Shown piece after piece: positions 45,073 through 52,561 of a DNA stretch of 64,000 nucleotides. Made by a program: the position numbers and the translations under genes. Under the pieces are notes generated by a model that did not search any database, was not told the origin of the DNA, and saw only the letters and a list, made by a program, of their open reading frames with translations. The stretch spans positions 12,968-76,967 of the forward strand of contig JAZULT010000036.1 in NCBI GenBank assembly GCA_045603225.1. The letters run 5' to 3'. The DNA is from RGIG9115 sp045603225. Lineage in GTDB: Bacteria; Bacillota; Clostridia; UBA1381. Numbering within the stretch: position 1 is the stretch's first letter; each line of letters opens with the position of its first letter.

Positions 45073-45273
45073 ATCGTTCGCTTTACTCACGATGAAAGCC
45101 AAACAGCGTTTGGATGAAATCAAAGCCTTGCGGCTTTGATGAAATTAAATCCGTCCTTTTTATCCTTGCGAAGCAAGATTTCATCACGAAGTGATTTCAT
45201 CTGCAAAGCAGATTTATTCTGTCGCAAGACGGATTTAGTTGAAAAAAGCATCGACAAAGTCGATGCTTTTTTC
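45073..45273. repeat. Hairpin array B with ATGAAAT/ATTTCAT linkers
   Basis: In order: ATCGT/ACGAT (45073-45093), CCAAAC-AGC-GTTTGG, CAAAGCC-TTGC-GGCTTTG, then an outer stem AAATCCGTC/GACGGATTT (45147-45155 with 45228-45236) enclosing CTTGC-GAA-GCAAG, CAC-GAA-GTG, ATCTGC-AAA-GCAGAT and GTC-GCAA-GAC, and last the 15-bp hairpin 45241-45273. Hairpins are separated by ATGAAAT in the first half and ATTTCAT in the second. No gene lies in 44959-45327. Confidence 0.8.
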
Positions 45274-45327
45274 TGGAAGAGCCGAATGGTTTAGATGCCA
45301 CCTGATTTAGGTAAAAATTCTCAACAT

Positions 45328-46434
45328 TTAAGCCTCTCCCTTGTTACGTAAATTCAAATAATATCGCTCTTTATTAGAATACATAGCTGCATCAGCCGTT
45401 TTTAAAGCCACATGAAAAGGTTTTGCGTTATTAAAATCCACTTCTGCGCAACCATGAGATAATGTGGTATTATTTAATTTAAATAATTCTTCATTCAACT
45501 TTACAATTAGGTTCTTGACATCAGATAATTGTATATCTTCTATCAGCACAACAAATTCATCGCCACCAAATCTAAAACTTTCACAATTATAAGACTCAAA
45601 ATATTTAGTAATAACATTTCCCACTTGTTTTAAAATTTTATCCCCTTCGGCATGTCCTTTTGTATCATTGATACTTTTAAATCCATTGATGTCCAGCATA
45701 ACAAAAATAAAACTTGTACCAGTATTCTTTCTGTGATTTAATACTTGTCTTTTAGTAAATTTCTCGTATGCTGCTCTATTTTGCATATTTGTCAAAGCGT
45801 CTATGTACGCAACGTTTTTCAGTTCGTCATTTTCATATGTTTTTTTATTCATTTCAGCGGTATCTTTCACTAAATTAAAAATCAAAATTAATGTTAAATA
45901 AAAAATAATACTGAAAATAACAAAATCAAAAACTATATCACGAGCATTGCTCATATCAATACTGAAAGCATATTGATTCAAAAACTGTATGAAAAAGAAA
46001 ACTAATATAACATTAAGTTTCCACCAACCAGAAGAAAAGAACACTCTGGCTTTTTGATAACTCGGAAGCAAAATCTTGTATAGAAACAGATGCATTAATA
46101 CCACTATTCCTATTCCATAAACAGATATATGAGCATTGTTACTCAGAAGATCTGATAAAATCAAGTTTGCTCCAATAAATATGCAAAATGAATTCGAGTA
46201 TGTAAGAAACAAAAAGGTTTTTTCTCCTAAAGAACCTATTGTTGTTATAAAAAAGATAACAGCATGCATAAAAAGCAAACTGAAAAATCCGTACATTACA
46301 TTTTCTTGAAATACCATAATACATACAGCAAGAATTGCATATGCACCCCAAAAACAAGCCGTAACTAATTTTTTGTATTTTTGTTTTTGAAGATATAAAG
46401 CCGCAATAATATGCGATAAAATCGTTACTACCAT
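45328..46434 (-). CDS. Membrane-bound GGDEF diguanylate cyclase
   Basis: I choose ATG 46434 (AAGGAGAG upstream, spacing long at ~12) over 46455, which has no ribosome site; ~368 residues. The N-terminal ~190 residues hold six to seven hydrophobic helices. A GGDEF domain follows: ALTNMQNRAAYEKF (start), FVMLDINGFKSINDTKGHAEGD and the active-site loop FRFGGDEFVVLI. The RxxD inhibitory site five residues before GGDEF is absent (SYNC there), so product inhibition is unlikely. It should make cyclic di-GMP from GTP at the membrane, affecting adhesion or motility. It lies within the IS66-bracketed segment and has an IS66 remnant just upstream. Confidence 0.9.
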   Translation of the reverse strand: MVVTILSHIIAALYLQKQKYKKLVTACFWGAYAILAVCIMVFQENVMYGFFSLLFMHAVIFFITTIGSLGEKTFLFLTYSNSFCIFIGANLILSDLLSNNAHISVYGIGIVVLMHLFLYKILLPSYQKARVFFSSGWWKLNVILVFFFIQFLNQYAFSIDMSNARDIVFDFVIFSIIFYLTLILIFNLVKDTAEMNKKTYENDELKNVAYIDALTNMQNRAAYEKFTKRQVLNHRKNTGTSFIFVMLDINGFKSINDTKGHAEGDKILKQVGNVITKYFESYNCESFRFGGDEFVVLIEDIQLSDVKNLIVKLNEELFKLNNTTLSHGCAEVDFNNAKPFHVALKTADAAMYSNKERYYLNLRNKGEA

Positions 46435-46499
46435 ATTAATACATCTCTCCTTCATTGATTCTTTTACCAGATTAAAAATATGCTTGAATTAAGTATATC

Positions 46500-46616
46500 A
46501 TATTTTTTAACAAAATTCAATATTATAACGTGAATTGCACACCATTTCCTCTGACTTAATCCGCTTTCTCTGAACTGATTGATAATTTTTTTCCATTCTT
46601 CTTGTGAATGACCCAT
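46500..46616 (-). pseudogene. IS66 tnpA (accessory protein) remnant
   Basis: From ATG 46616 (AGGAGG at 46625-46630) the minus strand reads MGHSQEEWKKIINQFRESG then LSQRKWCAIH, the N-terminus of IS66 TnpA-type proteins. Homology stops near 46530 and the frame ends soon after, so only ~29 codons of the gene survive. It sits just inside the IS66-type end at 46667-46688. Confidence 0.75.
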
Positions 46617-46666
46617 TTCCATCGCCTCCTATGCTTATTGTAGCACAGTGGTTCGACGGTGTAAAT

Positions 46667-46688
46667 GTGTGTATCATTTGACGCTTAC
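46667..46688. mobile_element. IS66-type terminal inverted repeat next to tnpA remnant
   Basis: Identical over 22 bases, same orientation, to 43343-43364. The minus strand reads from GTAAGCG into a leader and then the tnpA remnant, the normal left-end layout of IS66 elements. Confidence 0.7.
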
Positions 46689-46741
46689 CAAAAATCGACA
46701 AGGTATTTTAGGGAATAGTGAAGAGTGAATAGGTAATAAGC

Positions 46742-46777
46742 AAAATCGACAAGATTCTGTCGAACCTTGTCGATTTT
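46742..46777 (-). terminator. Terminator of the tRNA operon
   Basis: 12-bp stem AAAATCGACAAG / CTTGTCGATTTT directly after the encoded CCA of tRNA-Tyr on the minus strand. Confidence 0.85.
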
Positions 46778-46862
46778 TGGTGGAAGAGGGTGGATTCGAA
46801 CCACCGAAGGCGTTGCCAGCAGATTTACAGTCTGTCCCCTTTGGCCACTCGGGAACTCTTCC
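46778..46862 (-). tRNA. tRNA-Tyr (anticodon GTA)
   Basis: 85 bases including encoded CCA. Acceptor GGAAGAG pairs with CTCTTCC, anticodon loop CTGTAAA, long variable arm as expected for bacterial tRNA-Tyr, T-loop GGTTCGAATCC. Confidence 0.96.
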
Positions 46863-46894
46863 GTTATGATGGGGTAAGCTATTGCTTACCCCTA

Positions 46895-46970
46895 TGGAGC
46901 TGGTGATGGGACTCGAACCCGCGACCTGCTGATTACAAATCAGCTGCTCTACCAATTGAGCTACACCAGC
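46895..46970 (-). tRNA. tRNA-Thr (anticodon TGT)
   Basis: 76 bases with encoded CCA. Acceptor GCTGGTG, anticodon stem-loop CTGATTTGTAATCAG, T-arm GGGTTCGAGTCCC. Confidence 0.96.
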
Positions 46971-46985
46971 ATATATTAAAGAAAG

Positions 46986-47061
46986 TGGTGGGAGTTACAG
47001 GGCTCGAACCTGTGACATCCTGCTTGTAAGGCAGACGCTCTCCCAGCTGAGCTAAACTCCC
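46986..47061 (-). tRNA. tRNA-Val (anticodon TAC)
   Basis: 76 bases with encoded CCA. Acceptor GGGAGTT, anticodon stem-loop CTGCCTTACAAGCAG, T-arm AGGTTCGAGCCCT. Confidence 0.96.
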
Positions 47062-47067
47062 ATTTCT

Positions 47068-47144
47068 TGGTCGGGATGACAGGATTCGAACCTGCGGCCC
47101 TCTGGTCCCAAACCAGATGCGCTACCAAACTGCGCTACATCCCG
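47068..47144 (-). tRNA. tRNA-Pro (anticodon TGG)
   Basis: 77 bases with encoded CCA; first gene of the four-tRNA operon. Acceptor CGGGATG, anticodon stem-loop CTGGTTTGGGACCAG, T-arm AGGTTCGAATCCT. Confidence 0.96.
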
Positions 47145-47176
47145 CAATATCCGCATCACAATCACGCGACTGTTAT

Positions 47177-47205
47177 ATAATAACATATTCTTTCTGTTTT
47201 TGCAA
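47177..47205 (-). promoter_or_regulatory. Promoter of the tRNA operon
   Basis: On the minus strand TTGCAA (47205-47200), 17-base spacer, TATTAT (47182-47177), 33 bases before tRNA-Pro. Confidence 0.65.
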
Positions 47206-47267
47206 GTAAATACATTGCTAATCTAACGAAAATATATTTAATTATCTCTTTTATTCTTTAAAAATCT

Positions 47268-48281
47268 TTATTTTTCGCCCTTTTTCATAAAATTTATAAT
47301 TAGGCAAAATGGTAATATTATTGCCAGAATTCCTGATAAATTATATAATTTACTAACAATATTTGAAAAACCCACTGACGATATAAAGTATCCGGCTGTA
47401 ATTATAATACATACTTTTGTTATGCGAGAAAAGTTAATTTTTTCTGATTGTTTTAAAAGACCGAATCCGCCCGCAACTGCACTGGTAAGTATTGATACAG
47501 CAATTACGAGTGCATACAGAAAATAGAATAATTCCCCTTGCCTGTATGCTATTGTAAGCATTGGAAGTGCTCCGAGATTTACTTTTCCGTAGTAGACTGA
47601 AAGAATACACCAGATAATACCAAGTGCGGAAAAAATCAGCATAAAAGAAAACACTCCTGTGTAAATACAAGTTTTGCGGTTTCTGATTTCAGATGATGCA
47701 CTGCAAAGAAGAGGGCATACGGATGCTATGTTGTAAGATGTATAATTTACTGCGGACAAGGTCATGGCTGTGTTTTGGGAAAATACATTTACACAGCGGT
47801 TATTTATAAGATAGATGCACATAATCATTATAAGCACCGAAATGAATACTCCGAGGATACCGGTCTGATTGATAACGGTTTTCTCGGGCAGTGCCAGAAT
47901 AAAAGCACAGATGAGAGAAAATAATACTGCACCGATATCTGTGTTCAGCCCTGTCAGGTCATTTAAAAGAAGGGAAAAAGCACTTATCATACTTCCAAGA
48001 ACTATAGCCATAAACAGTGCTATTACAGCGTGTATATATTTCTGAAGCGGAGTCGGAACAACTTTTTCCACAAGACTGCCGAAATCTGATATTTTATAGT
48101 ATTTGCACCTGTCAATGACAAGAAACGCAAAAAGACCGAATCCGAGAGACGAAATCAATACGCCAATTCCGCTCACTTTCCCGTATCTTACAAAATAATG
48201 AGCAATTTCACTTCCTGATGCGAATCCTGCACCTATGACAGCCGCAAGATATGCAAATGAAATTTTTAGTGCTGATTTCAT
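47268..48281 (-). CDS. YkvI-like multi-pass membrane protein
   Basis: 337 residues, about ten hydrophobic helices, ATG 48281 with GGAGG eight bases upstream. The N-terminus LKISFAYLAAVIGAGFASG contains the glycine-rich unwound-helix motif of LeuT-fold transporters, and the whole protein resembles the YkvI group, related to spore germination/amino acid permeases. A transport role, perhaps amino acid or sodium-coupled, is likely; substrate unknown. It is monocistronic, convergent with nothing and divergent from the LOG-family gene. Confidence 0.75.
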   Translation of the reverse strand: MKSALKISFAYLAAVIGAGFASGSEIAHYFVRYGKVSGIGVLISSLGFGLFAFLVIDRCKYYKISDFGSLVEKVVPTPLQKYIHAVIALFMAIVLGSMISAFSLLLNDLTGLNTDIGAVLFSLICAFILALPEKTVINQTGILGVFISVLIMIMCIYLINNRCVNVFSQNTAMTLSAVNYTSYNIASVCPLLCSASSEIRNRKTCIYTGVFSFMLIFSALGIIWCILSVYYGKVNLGALPMLTIAYRQGELFYFLYALVIAVSILTSAVAGGFGLLKQSEKINFSRITKVCIIITAGYFISSVGFSNIVSKLYNLSGILAIILPFCLIINFMKKGEK

Positions 48282-48336
48282 ATTCCTGACCTCCGTTTCG
48301 TTTTATAAATTCTATTCGGAAATAAGATAATATATG

Positions 48337-48365
48337 TTGACAAAATGAGTATTTTGGTATATAAT
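48337..48365 (+). promoter_or_regulatory. Consensus promoter of the LOG-family gene
   Basis: TTGACA (48337-48342), 17-base spacer, TATAAT (48360-48365); start codon 24 bases after the -10 box. Confidence 0.88.
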
Positions 48366-48389
48366 ATTTATATAGAAAGGGATGATTTT

Positions 48390-48968
48390 ATGAAGCTGTG
48401 TGTATACGGTGCGGCAAGCAACACGATAGATAATGTATATATAGAAAAATGCGAAGAGCTTGGCAGAAAGCTTTCGGAGAGAGGGCACGGACTTATATTC
48501 GGTGCAGGCGGTAACGGTGTTATGGGTGCTGTTGCCAGAGGCTGCTACAGTGCCGGCGGAGAGATAACGGGTATTGTTCCTTCTTTCTTTAACGTGGACG
48601 GTATTCTTTTTGAGAACAGCACTGAAACAATAAGAGTTGAAACAATGCGTGAGAGAAAACGTCTCATGGAAGAAATGTCTGACGGTTTTATTGTAGCTCC
48701 GGGCGGAATAGGGACGTTTGACGAGTTTTTTGAAATCCTGACTTTAAAACAGCTTTCAAGACATAATAAACCGATAGTAATATTTAATGTAAATCATTAT
48801 TACGATTCGCTCATAAGCTTTATTCAGAATTCAATCGATCAGAATTTCCTGAAAGAAGGAGCTAAAAAGTTATATCATATTTGCTCGGATGCGGATGAGG
48901 TTTTTGACTATGTTGAAAATTATGTGCCTGTAGAATATAACATTTTGGAGCTGAAAGAAATAAAATGA
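48390..48968 (+). CDS. LOG-family (TIGR00730) nucleoside monophosphate phosphoribohydrolase-like protein
   Basis: ATG 48390 with GAAAGGG upstream (the frame from 48345 overlaps the promoter); 192 residues. Rossmann-like lysine-decarboxylase-annotated family with GAGGNGVMGAVARG and the hallmark PGGIGTFDEFFE. LOG enzymes cleave ribose 5-phosphate from nucleoside monophosphates (cytokinin activation in plants; 5'-nucleotide nucleosidase in bacteria). Cytosolic. Own consensus promoter and terminator, so a single-gene unit. Confidence 0.88.
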   Translation: MKLCVYGAASNTIDNVYIEKCEELGRKLSERGHGLIFGAGGNGVMGAVARGCYSAGGEITGIVPSFFNVDGILFENSTETIRVETMRERKRLMEEMSDGFIVAPGGIGTFDEFFEILTLKQLSRHNKPIVIFNVNHYYDSLISFIQNSIDQNFLKEGAKKLYHICSDADEVFDYVENYVPVEYNILELKEIK

Positions 48969-48971
48969 ACC

Positions 48972-49001
48972 AAACAACCCGGACAAAAGTTCGGGTTGTT
49001 T
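48972..49001 (+). terminator. Intrinsic terminator after the LOG-family gene
   Basis: 13-bp stem AAACAACCCGGAC / GTTCGGGTTGTTT (one G-T wobble), loop AAAA, four bases after the stop codon. Confidence 0.88.
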
Positions 49002-49063
49002 TATGTATATTGCTTTAATTATCTTATTTTTTTGACAAAATTATAAATTTTTTAAAAAAAGTA

Positions 49064-49092
49064 TGGAAATTTATCTGTAATTGTTGTATAAT
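49064..49092 (+). promoter_or_regulatory. Probable promoter of the Lrp/aminotransferase operon
   Basis: TATAAT at 49087-49092 with a weak TGGAAA -35 at 49064-49069 (17-base spacer). A weak -35 suits regulation by the encoded Lrp-type protein. Confidence 0.5.
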
Positions 49093-49143
49093 AAATGAGA
49101 ATGGATTTTTATAGTCATTTTTCGGAAGAAGGAGGATTACGAA

Positions 49144-49623
49144 ATGGATGAATTGCTTAAAATTTTAGAGGATGACAGTGCGAGAAGCAACGAAAAGATT
49201 GCAAGAATGCTTGGTATATCGGAAGAAGAAGCCGCACAGCAGATAGAACAGCTTGAAAAAGATAAAGTTATTGTTGGATATAAAACACTTATCGACTGGG
49301 ATAAAACGGACAAGGAAGTTGTAAATGCCTTTATAGAGCTTAAAATCACACCGCAAAGAGGCGAGGGGTTTGATAAGGTTGCTGAAAGAATTTATAAATA
49401 TCCTCAGGTAAAAACTCTTTATCTCATGAGCGGAACTCATGACCTTGCGGTTATTATAGAAGGCCGTACAATGAAAGAGGTTGCTCTGTTTGTCGCTGAA
49501 AAGCTTGCCCCAATGGAATCGGTTATAAGCACATCAACATCGTTTGTGCTTAAAAAATACAAACAGGACGGTATTATTTATAATGACAATGAAAAGGACA
49601 CAAGGCAGGTAATTACATTATGA
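49144..49623 (+). CDS. Lrp/AsnC-family transcriptional regulator
   Basis: 159 residues; AAGGAGG-like site AGAAGGAGG at ~49128. Residues 1-55 form the AsnC-type helix-turn-helix (LLKILEDDSARSNEKIARML). The C-terminal ~80 residues form a RAM ligand-binding domain (AFIELKITPQRGEGFDKVA, then LYLMSGTHDLAVIIEG). Such proteins form octamers and sense amino acids. The next gene, an aminotransferase, overlaps by four bases (ATGA), a common Firmicute pair in which the regulator controls the enzyme according to amino acid supply. Confidence 0.92.
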   Translation: MDELLKILEDDSARSNEKIARMLGISEEEAAQQIEQLEKDKVIVGYKTLIDWDKTDKEVVNAFIELKITPQRGEGFDKVAERIYKYPQVKTLYLMSGTHDLAVIIEGRTMKEVALFVAEKLAPMESVISTSTSFVLKKYKQDGIIYNDNEKDTRQVITL

Positions 49624-50792
49624 TAGATTACGGAAAGCTTATTAATAAGACGGTTGCAGATATAAAACCGTCAGGAATCCGAAAGTTCTTTGACCTTGCG
49701 GCACAGATGGATGATGTTATATCTCTTGGCGTGGGTGAGCCTGATTTTGTTACACCGTGGGCTATCCGTGAGGCGGGAATTTATTCGCTTGAAAGAGGAA
49801 GAACGCATTATACTGCAAATGCAGGTCTTATTGAACTGAGACGTGAATGCTGCAGCTATATGGAAAGAAAATACGGTCTTTCGTATAAACCAGAAAATGA
49901 AGTTCTCATAACGGTCGGCGGAAGTGAAGCTATTGACCTTGTACTCAGAACTCTTATTGAGCCGGGGGATGAGGTGATTATTCCTGAGCCGAGTTTTGTG
50001 TGCTACAAACCGTGTACGGAAATTTCCGGTGGTGTACCTGTTGTTATCGAGACAAAGGAAGAAGATAACTTCAAATTACTTCCCGGTCAGCTTAAAGAGA
50101 AGATAACGGATAAAACAAAGGTTCTTGTTCTTCCGTTCCCGAACAATCCGACAGGTGCCGTAATGACACGTGAGGAGCTTGAAGGTATAGCTGAAGTTCT
50201 GAGAGGAACGGATATTATGGTTCTGTCTGATGAAATTTACGGTGAGCTTACATATTCGGAAACTCCGCATACACCGTTTGCGTCACTTGACGGAATGAAG
50301 GAGCGAACAATTACCGTAAACGGTTTTTCAAAAGCGTTCGCCATGACAGGCTGGAGACTTGGTTATGCTATGGGCCCTGCGCCTATTATCGGTATGATGA
50401 CAAAAATTCATCAGTTCGGGATAATGAGTTCTCCGACTAATAGCCAGTATGCGGCAATTGAAGCTCTGAAAAGCTGTGACAGAGACGTAGAGCATATGTG
50501 CAGTGAGTACAACTACAGACGAAGATTTATAACAGACGGATTCAGAAAGATAGGACTTTCATGCTTCGAGCCGTACGGTGCATTCTATGTGTTCCCGTGT
50601 ATAAAGAGTCTCGGCATGACAAGTGATGAGTTCTGTAACAAGCTTCTTGAAGAGGAACACGTTGCAGTTGTTCCGGGTACTGCGTTCGGTGAATGCGGTG
50701 AAGGCTTTATACGATGCTCATATGCATATTCGATAGATGAAATTGATGAAGCACTAAAGAGAATTGAAAAATTTGTGAACAGACACAAATAA
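49620..50792 (+). CDS. PLP-dependent aminotransferase, class I/II (AspC/PatA type)
   Basis: 390 residues. Landmarks: ISLGVGEPDFVTPW at the N-terminus, GGSEAIDLVLR, LPFPNNPTGAV (Asn and Pro of the PLP site), VLSDEIYGELTY (Asp and Tyr), PLP lysine K238 in NGFSKAFAMTGWRLGY and the C-terminal FIRCSYAYS arginine for the substrate carboxylate. Likely acts on aspartate or aromatic amino acids with 2-oxoglutarate, in the cytosol. Translationally coupled to the Lrp/AsnC gene before it. Confidence 0.92.
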   Translation: MIDYGKLINKTVADIKPSGIRKFFDLAAQMDDVISLGVGEPDFVTPWAIREAGIYSLERGRTHYTANAGLIELRRECCSYMERKYGLSYKPENEVLITVGGSEAIDLVLRTLIEPGDEVIIPEPSFVCYKPCTEISGGVPVVIETKEEDNFKLLPGQLKEKITDKTKVLVLPFPNNPTGAVMTREELEGIAEVLRGTDIMVLSDEIYGELTYSETPHTPFASLDGMKERTITVNGFSKAFAMTGWRLGYAMGPAPIIGMMTKIHQFGIMSSPTNSQYAAIEALKSCDRDVEHMCSEYNYRRRFITDGFRKIGLSCFEPYGAFYVFPCIKSLGMTSDEFCNKLLEEEHVAVVPGTAFGECGEGFIRCSYAYSIDEIDEALKRIEKFVNRHK

Positions 50793-50827
50793 TTTTTCGA
50801 AAACATGTGCGAAAGGAGTGAGCCCGG

Positions 50828-52561
50828 TTGAAACGTTACGGAAAATATATCAGACCATACCTTATATACTTTTTACTGGCACCGGTTTTCATGCTCACAG
50901 AAGTGGCAGGAGAAATTTTTCTGCCAAAGCTAGTATCACTTATTATAGATGACGGAATAGCAGGCGGTGACAATGCTTATGTTATAGCAACAGGCATTAA
51001 AATGGCACTGCTTGCAATAATCATGATGTGCGGAGGTGTGGCAGGCGGATATTGCGCAACTCAGGCATCTGTAAATTTCGCTTCTGATTTGCGTGCTGAT
51101 GTGTTCAGAAAGCTCCAGAGCTTTTCGTTTAAGAATATAGACCGTTACAGCACAGGTTCAATTGTAACACGTCTTACAAATGACATAACACAGGTTCAGC
51201 ACGTTATACGAATGGGACTTATAATGCTTCTGCGTTCACCGGGAATGTTTATCGGTGCTCTCATAATGGCTTGTACAATCAATTTAAAGCTTGCACTGGT
51301 TATTGCGGCTGCGATACCTGTTTTGTTTGTTTCGATATTTTTTATAATGAAAACGGCATTTCCGAGATTTGAACAGGTTCAGAAAAAAATCGACAGCGTA
51401 AACTCAACCATTCAGGAAAACATTACCAACATGCGTGTTATTAAATCATTTATAAGAAATGATTTTGAAATAAAAAGATTTGATGCATCAAGCAAAGATT
51501 TGGCTGATACGGCAATAAAAGCACGAAATATCGTCATTCTTGTCATGCCGCTTGCAACTCTTATGATGAACCTTACAACGGTTGCGGTTGTATGGGTCGG
51601 AGGTAATTTCGTAATAGCAGGAAGCATGAAAATAGGTGACCTTACGGCATTTACAACATATATCGTACAGATACTTTCGTCGCTCATGATGCTTTCTATG
51701 ATATTTCTTCAGGGCTCAAGAGCTGCGGCTTCCATGAGACGAATAAACGAAGTAATGAACGAAGTTCCCGACCTTTCTGACAGCAATGCGTCGGATAAGG
51801 AAAAAACAGTTGAATCGGGAAATATCGAGTTTGTTAATGTATCTTTCAAATACGATGAAAACGATTCTGAAAATATTCTGGAGAATATTAATCTTTCCAT
51901 AGAACACGGAAGCGTTATCGGAATAATCGGAAGTACAGGATGCGGAAAAACATCACTCGTTCAGCTTATACCGAGACTTTACGATGTTTCGGAGGGAAAT
52001 GTGATTGTTGACGGCACAGATGTACGTGATTACAGTATTAAAAATCTCCGTGACGGAGTTGCAATGGTACTTCAGAATAATGTCCTGTTTTCGGGAACAC
52101 TTAAGGAAAATCTGCTCTGGGGCAATGAAAATGCAACAGATGAAGAAATATATGAAGCCTGCGATGCGGCACAGGTTACGAGCTTTATCGGGGCTCTGAA
52201 AGACGGCTACGATACAAAGCTTGAACAGGGCGGAGTCAATCTCTCCGGCGGTCAGAAGCAGAGAGTTTGTATTGCAAGAGCTTTACTTAAAAAGCCAAAA
52301 ATACTTATTCTTGACGATTCTACCAGCGCCGTTGACAGTGCAACAGAAGCTAAAATCCGTGAAAGCTTTAAAACAGATTTGCACGATTCAACAAAAATAA
52401 TAATAGCACAAAGAATACAGTCCGTACTTGATGCCGATAAAATTATAGTCCTGTCCGACGGCAGAATTTCAGGAATCGGAACGCACAGCGAGCTTATTAA
52501 AAGCTGTGATGAGTATAAGGACATATACTATTCTCAAATGGATAAGGAGGTGTCGCAGTAA
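50828..52561 (+). CDS. ABC exporter half-transporter 1 (degenerate ATPase site)
   Basis: TTG start with AAAGGAG at 50812-50818; 577 residues. Six transmembrane helices (residues ~15-310), then the nucleotide-binding domain: Walker A GSTGCGKTS, signature LSGGQKQR, Walker B ILILDDSTSAVD. The usual catalytic Glu after Walker B is Asp, as in one partner of heterodimeric exporters such as BmrCD. The stop shares one base with the start of the second half-transporter, so the two make a heterodimer in the membrane, probably exporting drugs, lipids or peptides. Confidence 0.92.
   Translation: MKRYGKYIRPYLIYFLLAPVFMLTEVAGEIFLPKLVSLIIDDGIAGGDNAYVIATGIKMALLAIIMMCGGVAGGYCATQASVNFASDLRADVFRKLQSFSFKNIDRYSTGSIVTRLTNDITQVQHVIRMGLIMLLRSPGMFIGALIMACTINLKLALVIAAAIPVLFVSIFFIMKTAFPRFEQVQKKIDSVNSTIQENITNMRVIKSFIRNDFEIKRFDASSKDLADTAIKARNIVILVMPLATLMMNLTTVAVVWVGGNFVIAGSMKIGDLTAFTTYIVQILSSLMMLSMIFLQGSRAAASMRRINEVMNEVPDLSDSNASDKEKTVESGNIEFVNVSFKYDENDSENILENINLSIEHGSVIGIIGSTGCGKTSLVQLIPRLYDVSEGNVIVDGTDVRDYSIKNLRDGVAMVLQNNVLFSGTLKENLLWGNENATDEEIYEACDAAQVTSFIGALKDGYDTKLEQGGVNLSGGQKQRVCIARALLKKPKILILDDSTSAVDSATEAKIRESFKTDLHDSTKIIIAQRIQSVLDADKIIVLSDGRISGIGTHSELIKSCDEYKDIYYSQMDKEVSQ

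Noticed and set aside
45073..45273. CRISPR array
   Set aside because: The repeated unit is a 7-base linker with different hairpins between; there is no long identical repeat, no regular spacer length and no cas gene.
46674..46955. 93-residue ORF on the minus strand
   Set aside because: Runs through two tRNA genes and a terminator.
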